A DNA stretch of 64,000 nucleotides, taken from the NCBI GenBank assembly GCA_932521025.1, contig OW051472.1, positions 8,432,001-8,496,000 on the forward strand, written 5' to 3'. Both the position numbers and the translations under genes were made by a program. The DNA comes from Oscheius onirici (lineage: Eukaryota; Nematoda; Chromadorea; Rhabditida; Rhabditidae). The notes under the pieces are model-generated. The model was given only the letters and a program-made list of their open reading frames with translations, was not told where the DNA came from and made no database searches. This document shows positions 23,599 to 33,231 of the stretch, in pieces (within the stretch, counting starts at the first letter, position 1; every line of letters begins with the position of its first letter).

Positions 23599-25435
23599 CT
23601 AGTCCAGACATTTGTTTACAAATAGCAATTGTGAGAATGCGGCATGAACTACATCTGGGGAAGAGGGGAAGGAACATCTCAAGGGATCTCCTACAATCGA
23701 AAAAACAGCTTCTTGAAGATTTTTGTTCACTCCGATGAACAGTGCCATTACACCCTAATTTATGATTGCTTTGACTTGAGGAAAAACCTACGTCTGGATT
23801 CTTTGACTGGATGTTTTTGAGCATTGGAAGATCGCTGATCGTGTCGCCGGCCACAAGAACCCTTCCAATACTTAAATCGTCATGGAGTTGCTCCACCAGG
23901 GCAGCTACTCCGTCTCCTTTGTCCCAGACCTTTGTCTCTCCATTTTCTGTCCCTGAAACTATTTGTATATTTGTTTTTAGTCCAAAGCATTGATACCTGA
24001 GGATGTTGCGCACACTTCGATTTCCAGTGTGTTGTGGTCTTCCAATTGGAGTAAAAGTCCGTTGGGATCAACTCTATGAATTCTTTCCTTGACGGCATCG
24101 ATATAGCGAGCAGTCAGTTCCGGCGGGACAGTATTAAAAACTGTCTGAACTCCCAACGTCAGTCGGTCAACTTTCTTCTGAACACCGCTACCGACGAGGC
24201 TGAACTGAGAAAAGTCTCCATTGCTCAGCAATTCTGCCATCTGAATCCAGTTTTTTTTTTAAATTTATATGATGCAAAACCTCATCACTTAGTCGACCAA
24301 TGGCATCAAAAGCTTCTTCAGTGATCCCAAAATCGTGGACAACGCGCTTTCCACCCAGGAACCATTCTCTGCCCCAAGAGCCACTAAACTTGACGTGGCC
24401 GTTCTTGGGCAGCGATGTCAGATCAAGAATACCGGGTCCTCTCAGAGGTCCGGCTGTGAGTACGGCGGAGAGTCGAGTGAACTGGGCGGCAAAGCGACCC
24501 ATCAGAACACCGCTGTACACGGGCTGAAATGGAATTTTTGAAAATATTCTCAAAATACTATTAATCCTCTATTAGAAGCTTACGTAAGAAATACGCAATT
24601 ACGTACTCACGTTTTTTGTGGTCAAGACGGCATTTTCTGACTTTGTGATTTTCTGCAAAGTTGTAGCCCCTGACGTCCTCTACAACTTTGCAAAACACCA
24701 AAAAGCTGAAAAATGCCGTCTTGACCCTGAAAAACGTAAATACGTAATAGCGTATCTTACGTAAGGGCTTCTAATAGAGGTTTTACGGTAGATACTCACT
24801 TGTAAGTTAGTTGCATATTGGGAAGTGTAGTCCTTCATTGTTCCGTCCCAGTCTGTGATAAACATTGGCTTCGGTCCTTCAGTATGACTGGTCAAATTGA
24901 GAAGCAGACTTGTCACTTTTTGGAGTTCTTCGTGGAAAGTCTCTGGTCCTTTGGGATGGTAAGGAGCGAGTATTGAGCCAGTGTCCAGCGTCTCCCAAAT
25001 GTCATCTACCATTCCGTTCTTAGCCATCAGAGACAGTAACTTGTCCAGAAACTTGACGTCTTTCTAAATATTTGTTTTGGAACAGAAGAAATGTCGAAGA
25101 AATACCTTCAATCCCCGTACTTCATCACTAATATTGATCTGGAAAGTCGCCGACGGAGTCTGAATCTGACGCAAATCTCCAATGGTCCGTGAATCTGTCA
25201 GCTGTCTCAAAGTCGACCGGAGCACATCGAGAAGACTCTCATCCACACGTTTTCCGTCCAACAAATCGGCTACTATTGTTTTTCTTGCATCTTGCATCTA
25301 AAAAGACATTAAAATTTATAAAAAAATATAAACCTTGTAGAGAATTCCCTTGAAGTCTTCCACACATTGTGCTCCCTGTTCTTCCGTGGTGTGGATTTCG
25401 GCAGACTGGCCGCTTCCACAGGCTACGATCGGCAT
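23599..25435 (-). CDS. gob-1: Trehalose-6-phosphate phosphatase
   Basis: HAD-family enzyme that removes phosphate from trehalose 6-phosphate; in C. elegans loss of GOB-1 is lethal because the substrate accumulates and blocks the gut. Exons 25435-25334, 25297-25106, 25063-24800, 24523-24281, 24240-23997, 23952-23792 and 23754-23599; all phases close, 453 residues against about 468 in C. elegans. HAD motif I is visible as FITDWDGTMKD with nucleophile D169 and acid D171. The GPLRGPGILDLTSLP block, GRVLVAGDTISDLPML (motif IV, acidic residues) and the closing IVGD..DVVHAAFSQ are also typical. The 276-nt third intron carries a MITE (24566-24791). A TTTTCAG SL acceptor lies about 40 nt upstream of the ATG, with a four-codon upstream ORF (ATG GGA CAC TAG) between them. 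Confidence 0.95.
24566..24791. mobile_element. MITE, TACCGTAA-terminated family, copy 2 (gob-1 intron)
   Basis: Inverted arms read CCTCTATTAGAAGC..TTACGTAAG inward from 24567 and are mirrored at 24752-24780, followed by TTTTACGGTA. The inner parts also pair (GGTCAAGACGGCATTTT against AAAATGCCGTCTTGACC). Close in sequence to the copy at 27332. The element accounts for nearly the whole intron. Confidence 0.8.
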
Positions 25436-26575
25436 TATTCTATCCCTAGTGTCCCATTATGTCCAAAAGGCTGAAAACTTACACAAATAAGGATCGGGGA
25501 GGAGAGAGAGACGGCATAAAAATCACTAAAAGTGAAACGAGACAGAGGGGCAGGCGGGATCGGGGATTGTTTTGAAGATAACACGTAAACAAGAGAGAGA
25601 CAGATAAAAGTACGCCGGTTTCTTCGTCAAAAGACGGCTTTTGGTTTTTCGGTAAACAGGCGGACGAGGTGAACAACCTTTGAACCGTTGTTTTGGATCG
25701 GACGGAACACGTGAAGAGAGCGTGAAAGAGACGTCCAGTTATTCCTAATTAATCAAAGTTGATTGTCTAAAGGAGCAAAATTATTCTCTAGAGAATTATA
25801 GCTATTTGTCCTCATCCGCCGACCCATCAAAGGTGGAGATGAGGTCAGTGTGGACGACTGTTTACTCTGGGTCAGAGACAACCAGTCCGCACGTCATAGT
25901 ACTTTGACAATTGAAAAAAAATGGATTGAAACAAAGTTGGAAAGGTCAGGAAGTGAATGCGGCTATCAGTCGAGAAAATGATCGCAGGAGGCGCGCTGTT
26001 CTATTGATTGCTCTCTCTCCCACAGGGAACAACCACTTTAAACAGAAGGTAGACGAAAAATAGGCTTGTGTTATTAGAGGTTGGAAGGATAGAGAAAGTG
26101 AATGAATAATGAACTGAAATATTTAAAAGTTATTGCTCAACTTTTTTCGCTTTTTTTTAAACCCTATGAAAAAGCCAAGAGTTATTTGCCAAAGAAAAAA
26201 ATTGTCGAAAATCATTCCAAAACCGGCGTGTCGGGAGTAGTCAAACGAACGGTTGTCTAGTGGCACCCCGCCTCTCCTCCAGCTGATCAATGCAGCACGG
26301 GCAGCCGGCTGCCAGGCAAGCCTACCTCCCAGTATTTCCTTTACTCTTACTGCACAGACGTCCCTTTAAATATTACACTTAATTCTTACTTGTTTAAAAA
26401 GACAAAGATTTCAATAGGAAATGCAGAAAAAAAGTCAACTTGCGTTAATGATTAAGTGCACGTTACACTACTGCAATTCGGCTGCTCAGGCCCACTCGAT
26501 ATTCACCCAGTACACAATTCGGAACACATGTGAAGAGTTTCCTTAAAGTTTTAAATTTTTACAACAGCAATAAAA
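25436..26575. other. Intergenic, gob-1 upstream region
   Basis: Contains the gob-1 5' leader (25436-25477) with SL acceptor and small upstream ORF. The remainder is AT-rich with no convincing gene. Confidence 0.4.
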
Positions 26576-26794
26576 TTATGATTTAATCTTTGTAACATCG
26601 ACAAATTTATGAGCTAATGAGTCCAAACGAGATTCTTTTGATCCATTCAATCTATGAAAAATGTCCATTCAGAAGACCTACTTCCGCGTTTTACTCTCCC
26701 TCGCATAGTAATCAGACGGCAGCCGGTTGTGAGCATTGTGAGTGCGGTAATTGACGGTCTGTTTACGATACTGCCTCCTCCTGACCCACACGTC
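26576..26794 (-). CDS. Two 3' exons of an unidentified gene (5' end unresolved)
   Basis: Exon 26794-26682 begins after an AAAATAG and reads TCGSGGGSIVNKTVNYRTHN onward for 37 codons. It splices in phase 2 over a 30-nt intron (GTAGGT..TTCATAG) to 26651-26576, which ends LAHKFVDVTKIKS and a stop. The joint frame is clean, but an intron of 30 nt is short and I cannot place the upstream exons, which would approach or overlap the promoter of the F-box gene on the other strand. Tentative. Confidence 0.3.
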
Positions 26795-27008
26795 TATTTT
26801 GGCTTTGATAAGTCCCGTTGTTGAAGATTAATCCGTTTTCCATTTGCCATCCAATATTCCGTGAAATGGCCGCGACCGGTTCTCAAGACTCGAGGGAGAT
26901 TCAAACACTGCCCCCGACGACACACTGCTGCCAACCAGCATATATTTCGCGCACTTCTGATCCAAATCTCGAAAAGCCCGTCTTTTTTCAGGTATGAACC
27001 AATAAAGA

Positions 27009-29439
27009 ATGATGGTAGAAGAACCCGGGCCTTCTGGCTGGATCTGGGTTGAGCCCAAGGATTTCGATGAAGACGACCGTATTCCGTCAGCCATGGAGAA
27101 AGTTCCTTTGGAGATTTTAATTCAAATCTTTGGTCATTTCGACTTGCCCGCGAGAGGACAAGCAAGCATGGTAAGCACATTTCTAAAGTAATTTCAAATT
27201 GGAAGCAGGTGTGCAGACGATGGCGGGCTTTGCTCTTGTCCAGAAGTTGCAAAATGCAAGATGTCGTCGTTTTGAACATTTTTGAAAGAGCCGTTTGGGA
27301 GAACCATGTGAAGAACAACAAAGGAGTCAGGTACCATAAAACCTCTATTAGAATCCCCCTTCCCCCTTACTTAAGATACGCAATAACGTAATCACATTTT
27401 ACCCGGTCAAGACGAAATTTTTCAGCTCTTTGGTGTTCTACAACGTTGTAGAGGACGTCAGGGACTATTACTTTGCAGAACGTTACAGAGTCAGAAAATA
27501 CCGTCTTGACCACAAAAAACGTGAGTACGTAATTGCGTATCTTACGTAAAAGGGGGGGGGGGGCTTCTAATAGAGGTTTTACGGTAGTTGGTCTTCTGTC
27601 TTTGTTTAAGCTCCATTTCAGAGTAAAAACAATCCAGATGGACGAGATGAACGCCCTGAAAAACATATCCCATCTCATATCTGAAGTCAACACGGTAAAG
27701 TTCTGGTACAAGAATGAACAGTTTGCCAAGGACTGCTTAAGTGGGTTCAGTGAAATTTCCCACCGTATTAGTTAAATTCTAGATACCGTAGCCGAGTCGG
27801 AAATGGATTTGAAGACGGTCGATCTGTATCCGTACGGCAGTAAACTGGTTATCGAAGATGTACAAGAGAAGCTGCCCGGACTGACTGGAATGACGATGAG
27901 ACCACACGACAAAAACTATTTCTGGAAAGGTCTGGATATCCTCGAGTTTCCCAGCTTTAGTAATCTACAGACCCTTTGTGTAGACACGATCAATTTCGGT
28001 TAGTTTTCTTGAGAAATATCTTCACAAAGAGACGTTTAGATCCGACAGTGACTCTGCCGACCAGCTTGACGGCGTTGGAGTTCCTGAACAGAGAAGCCGA
28101 TAAACATTTTGACATGCTCAAAATACTCACTCCTTTGAAGAATCTCGAATCAGTTTCGATCAGTCATGCCGACTTTTCTATGCCTGAAAAATTTAACGAC
28201 TTTTTGGATACTGTCGATGGAGAAGTGCTGCCAAAGCTGGCATTTTTGGTTGGTCCACTATATTTTCCACTTACACGATCTCTTCAGACCTTGAAATTTT
28301 GTAAATTCCCTGAGAAGAAGCAGAACTTTACGTGGAAGAAAGGCGAGGCAGTCTCAGAGCATCAACAGAGACGAATGGATCTGAAAATGCTTAAAATGGA
28401 TCTCTGTTACGGACCGATGGATCACATCGGAGAAACCCTTCTCAAAATGAATGCGTAAGTTTTCTTCTTTTCTGTAAAAAAATATGCGTGTTCAGAGACT
28501 TGAAAGTGCTGGTGCTGCAAATAATGAACGACTTGCCGGTGATGCAAGAGGTCGGAGTTTTGTCAAAGGCGATAGCTCATCATAAAGTCTGGCTCCATCT
28601 GGCTGTTATGCAGAGAGACGGACTGAGACGAGTCTCTTCCGGATCAGATGACGAAGAAAATAAACTTGAGTTTCCCACAGAATTCTACAAGGTTCTCTCC
28701 AAATTCGAGGTCAGTTTTTGTCGGTTCAAAAGCAAGGGTTACAGGGCTCGTTTATCGACAACACAAACGTCGACATTCTAAACAAAATCCTCCTCGGCCC
28801 CATTTCCCATTGTCAAGAGGTCAAGCTGATCAACTGTCCCGGTGCTACTGATGCTCATCTAGAAAGTCTTTCAAAAGTAACCAGACTCATTTTCTCTTTC
28901 AAAAATTTAGACGTGTAAATTCCTTCGACGGTCTTCGATTATAAGCTGCGACAATATAAAAGAACGAGGAGTCTTGTACTTTTTTGAGGAATTTGACTCG
29001 CGGAAGTCACAAAACCTAGAGGTAGTGTCTGCAAACAAAACATCTATGAGAATCAACTCAGATTGTCTGGAAGAGGAAGAGTCGCTTCTCACGACCAGCG
29101 TCTCTCTATCTAGAAATAGCTCACAATTATCGAGAGATTATTAGAGGAAAGAAGCTCCGGTTTTCGACCAAGACCTTCTCGGATGACAGCGATGGAGAGC
29201 GCGTCATGATGTGGGAGAGAGATTCGAAGAAGAAGCTACTGCTGCAGGTAATGATGATTTTCGGCCTTTCTAAAAATTAATTTCAGGATTTTTCTGAGCC
29301 GGACGAGTACAGAATAATTGGTGTTGTCGTCGGCAAATCTGAAGACGATCCTCCGGTCGAAGCGCCTCCTCCAGTCCCGGAAGATATTCAAGAACAACGA
29401 ACCCGACTGCTTAAACTGCTCAATAAGACGTCCGTCTGA
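27009..29439 (+). CDS. F-box protein with leucine-rich C-terminal region
   Basis: Probable substrate receptor of an SCF ubiquitin ligase. Exons 27009-27170, 27209-27330, 27622-27740, 27783-27998, 28040-28454, 28496-28709, 28745-28876, 28911-29021, 29062-29247 and 29287-29439; phases close, 609 residues. A TTTTTTTCAG acceptor (27 nt before the ATG region) fits SL addition. The F-box is MEKVPLEILIQIFGHFDLPA..MVCRRWRALL at about residues 28-65. The rest has irregular Leu-rich repeats (LQTLCVDTINF, LTALEFLNRE, VKLINCPGATD) consistent with an LRR solenoid, and an acidic, Pro-rich tail. A 45-nt stretch at 28249-28288 could be an in-frame intron. Intron 2 contains a MITE. The next gene starts 107 bp downstream on the same strand, suggesting an operon. 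Confidence 0.85.
27332..27587. mobile_element. MITE, TACCGTAA-terminated family, copy 3 (F-box gene intron)
   Basis: Starts TACCATAAAACCTCTATTAG and ends with the inverse CTAATAGAGGTTTTACGGTA. Inner arms pair as in copy 2 (GGTCAAGACG..TTTTTCAGC against CCGTCTTGACC). A run of 13 G near 27552 marks the right arm. It fills intron 2. Confidence 0.8.
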
Positions 29440-29546
29440 TAAAACGATCTAGTCTTTCTCTGTCTGCCATCTGTACATAAACCCTTTAATCCTTTTCATC
29501 ATTTGCCGGATTACAGTGATAAGGCGCTTCAGTTCAGCCTGCTAAA

Positions 29547-31681
29547 ATGTTCTTCTTCGTCTTTCTTCTTTGGAGGCTGGCAGCGGCAGCACCTGAAAAT
29601 GAGAGAATCACCTCGTTGCCAAATCTCCAAGATCCGATGAGATCAGCCCAGTATTCTGGCTATTTGAACATCTCAGGCACCAAATCATTGTATTACTGGT
29701 ACGTTGTCATTTCTAATTGCAAACATTTGGTGTTTTAGGTACATAGAGTCAGAAAATGATCCAGCTAAAGATCCTGTCGTCCTGTGGCTGAATGGTGGTC
29801 CTGGTTGCTCTTCCCTGGAAGGTCTTTTCGTCGAAATGGGTCCGTACAGAACAAACGATTACGGAGAGACTGTCCACCGTAATCAGTTTACTTGGAACAG
29901 GGTTTGTATTTTTTCCTTTAAAAAATACTGAAAATGTAGTACGCTTCTATAATTTACATGGATGCTCCTGCCGGTGTTGGTTTCTCTATCAGACAAGGAG
30001 ATCCATCAGATTTTGTCTACACGGACGATGAGGTCGCCAACGACAATTATCTGGCTGTGAAAGCTTGGTTCAACGTAACTTAAATTTCAATTTTTAATTT
30101 AATTGAGAGATTTAGAAGTTTCCAGAAAGGGCCAACTCATCCTTCTACGTAATGGGAGAGTCCTACGGCGGTTTGTCCTTTTTCCATTCAAAAAATAAAT
30201 AAAACTTTTTCAGGCACATATGTACCAATGCTCGGAGCCATTCTAGCGGCAAATAGTTTCCCAAATTTTGTTGGAATTGCCATTGGAAATGGTTGTGTCG
30301 ACGACGTTTTGAACACAGTTCGTTGCCTTACAATTTCCCAAAACGCGTTCAGAATACCGTGGTCGGATTCAACTACAATCACGGATTCATCGACGAAGAA
30401 CTCTACCGCCAATCTCTCCAAAAATGTTGCTCTCAAGCCACTCTTCTCGACGGATGTGATTACTTTTCCATGACCTTGGATGAAAATGGAACCTGCTACG
30501 ATGAAGTAGGTTTCTTTTACTAAAAAAAAATAAGAAATCCGTATTTTAGAGCATGTTCTTGACAGAGGCCAACTACTACAGCGGTCTCGACCCATACTTT
30601 TTGTACTATTCCTGTTATCTGGATTCGAACGACAAACCGCAGTTTAGTGCCGTCGATCACTACAGCACAGTCCTTCGTCAACATTTGAGAAAGAAGTACT
30701 ACAACAGTCCCGACAACCTCGATGTAGTTCAGAACTGTCACTTTAATCTTTTCTACTTCAGACTCTTCCCTCCTGTACCCATTACAACGATTCTACAGTG
30801 TATCTCCAACGGGAAGACGTCCGAACGGCCCTTCACATTCCCGTTGAAGCGCCTCAATACCAAAGTTGTTCGGATGCCATCGCGGAACAATACGATTTCG
30901 GGCCGAGTCACTATCTCAACCAGGCGAAGAATATTCGGCTACTTGTTGATTTTAAGAAAAAGGTATTGTTTTCCGTACAGATTCAGTCCAAAATTTTGCA
31001 GGTAATGCTGTTCAATGGCGATACAGACTCGATCTGTAATGCAATTCATAACGCTCAGTTTGTTGCCAATCTCGGCTTGGGCAAAGTCGCAAATGAGACA
31101 ACTTGGGAGGATCCGAACCAACTTCCTCCGACCCTGGGCATGATTACTCAATACGAAGGTATGGCGCAATCGAGAGCGGCATCAGTGCTCCCAGACCGTA
31201 TTCCGTTCATTATCCCTTTGGCTGAGCCGATGGCGCAAGAAAGATTGTGCTAATTGCGGAGACGCAGCCTTTGGGTCAGAGGTGGTCGTGTGACAGGAGG
31301 CGAGATAAGGGTCAGAGGAGAGAGAGACAGACAGTCAGACGGGTCCTGGGTCAACGGTGCCAGGAGATTGCGCAATTTTTGGCTAGGCAAAAACAACCAA
31401 GGGGTCAGCGTTTTTTTCCAGGAGTCGATTTTCTGACTGTACGAGGAGCTGGTCATTTCGTCTCTTCGAGCAACGAGAAACCGAAAGAAGCCCTTCAAAT
31501 GTTCAAAAACTATATCCAGGGCCTGGACTACAGTACTCCCGTTTACACAGAAAATGGAGGAAATCCTTCGTCCAACTTCACACAAGCAACAACTGCAGGA
31601 ACTCCTGAATCAAAGCTCAGTTCAACGTCTTTCGTCCCCTTTACAATTTTGTCTCTATCAATTCTGCGGATTTTCCAATAA
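29547..31681 (+). CDS. Serine carboxypeptidase (peptidase S10), probably GPI-anchored
   Basis: Cathepsin A/carboxypeptidase Y family enzyme that removes C-terminal residues at acid pH. Exons 29547-29698, 29739-29901, 29940-30074, 30116-30170, 30214-30317, 30353-30505, 30550-30723, 30762-30962, 31002-31158 and 31422-31681; phases close, 517 residues. Signal peptide [15 protein letters not shown], then [11 protein letters not shown], the nucleophile elbow GESYGG (S166), NGDTD (D386) and RGAGHFV (H443): the full catalytic triad. The C-terminus is Ser/Thr-rich followed by a hydrophobic end ([17 protein letters not shown]), which looks like a GPI-attachment signal and is unusual for the family. 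The AATAAA poly-A signal overlaps the stop codon (31677-31682). A CTTCAGTTCAG acceptor lies 11 nt before the ATG and the upstream F-box gene stops 107 bp away, so trans-splicing in an operon is likely. Confidence 0.92.
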
Positions 31682-32223
31682 ACTTAGACAGTTGCTAGGG
31701 AAAAACAATAAGCAGTGCGTGAGATTGATGGATGTCTACCCGGTGATAGCGTTCAATACGTATGACCGAAGCAACACCCACGAATCCCAGAAACACATTT
31801 TGGTAGAGTAGACCTTGGGGATTGATGAATGTATACCCGGTGATAGCTGTCAGAGATATCGGACCGAAGCAACATTCACGAACCCCTGTTAGTCTCTGGG
31901 AGGCGAGTCTTCTGGACGGAGGGTCGACTGTCGAATGACTGAGGGTCAGGGGTCAGCGTGTGGGAGGAGATTGATCCCGCCCACGCACGTGATGGCATCG
32001 ATTCAAAATAATGCGACCCCTGGTCCGTACCGAGACCCTTTATAATCCAGATAGAATAAGACAGAACATTTTATTGGTTTTTATACATTAGTGTCCTGGG
32101 ATTGACGGGAATGCACCGAGTTCAATACAGAATACAAACAAGTGGGAATGTAGAGAAGACGGGTCAGACGACCCTACCGGTCGGAATTGATCAAACTGAC
32201 TGACAGGGAGATGCTTAGAAGGA
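31682..32223. other. Intergenic with an imperfect tandem repeat
   Basis: A segment of about 70 bp (31724-31790; GATTGATGGATGTCTACCCG) is repeated at about 31820-31890 with changes. Both copies contain CCCGGTGATAGC and GACCGAAGCAAC. Function unknown; no gene seen. Confidence 0.5.
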
Positions 32224-33231
32224 CTATGAACCGAAGACTGATGTCGATGTGAACATTTTCACGAATTCTTCGTAGTCGATCTGGAAAGTTCTAGTTACCG
32301 TAAATATTTGAATAGAGGCACTGTGCCACCATTCGAATAGAAAAAAATACGCAATATCGTACTCATTTTTTTCCGATAGAGATATGGATCATGGCTACCA
32401 GTAAAAAATAATAAAAATGTTAAAAAATGCCGTCGTCCGTACGAAACAAATGCGTGCGCAGTTGCGTATTTTTTCAAATTCGTTTTTTTCAAAATTTTAT
32501 TCGAATAATAGCGCAGTGCCTCTATTCAATTATTTACGGTAATTGGATACCTGAACAATTTTGCAGTGTTGTAAAAACGCTTTGTTTCTCACCTCTCCAT
32601 CTCCATCGATATCGACCTCATTGATCATTTCGTCGACTTCTTCCTCTGACAATTGCATTCCCATGTTGATCATGAAATAGCGAAATTCTTGAGCTGTGAT
32701 GACACCATTGCCGTCCTTGTCAAATACTCGGAACGCTTCACGAATCATTTCAGAATCCTAAACTTTGCCAGTTTTTCTGATAGTCAATATTCTTTACCGT
32801 CTCCTTCATCATCTTCTTCATTAAACAGCAGAACTCGCTGAATTCGATTTGACCTAAAAATTTGTTTTTTAAGAGTGTAAAAAAACATACCATTGCCGTC
32901 AATATCCACTTCGTTGATCATCTCAAGAATCTCCTGTTCAGTGGGATTTTGACCGAGACTGCGCATGGCTACTCCCAGTTCCTTTGTGGACATGGTTCCA
33001 TTACCGTCTAAAAAATTCTTTAATTTCGAAAACATTCTTGTATTCTTACCTTTGTCGAACATCATGAAGGCCTCTCGGAACTCATCGATCTCTTCGGGTG
33101 ACAGCTGTAAACCACAAAGTTATATAAGCCCCGTAGTTTGTCAGCCGTTAAAAAGAAGAAAGACTCACAGATTTGATAATGTCCTCGTTGAATTGCATGT
33201 TGGTGGCACGAGAAGAACTAGCGAGAGCCAT
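32224..33231 (-). CDS. Calmodulin-like EF-hand protein
   Basis: Calcium sensor with four EF-hands. Exons 33231-33169, 33104-33050, 33007-32891, 32853-32798, 32757-32593 and 32280-32224; phases close, 170 residues. A short N-terminal extension ([21 protein letters not shown]) precedes [20 protein letters not shown]. The four loops are [36 protein letters not shown] and DIDGDGEIDYEE, all with intact acidic ligands. Sequence closely resembles C. elegans CAL-1 rather than canonical calmodulin (for example [20 protein letters not shown] and the MMFDKD start). The C-terminal tail [10 protein letters not shown] differs from calmodulin's. TTTTTTTCAG 13 nt upstream is a likely SL acceptor. Intron 5 carries a MITE. 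Confidence 0.93.
32296..32541. mobile_element. MITE, TACCGTAA-terminated family, copy 4 (calmodulin-like gene intron)
   Basis: Starts TACCGTAAATATTTGAATAG and ends CTATTCAATTATTTACGGTA. The inner arms contain AGGCACTGTGCCACC / GCGCAGTGCCT. Only the outermost bases match copies 1-3, so it is a separate subfamily. Confidence 0.7.

Noticed and set aside
26794..27321. A 175-codon minus-strand ORF
   Set aside because: Most of it is antisense to the first exons of the F-box gene; only the region below 26794 shows independent splice support.
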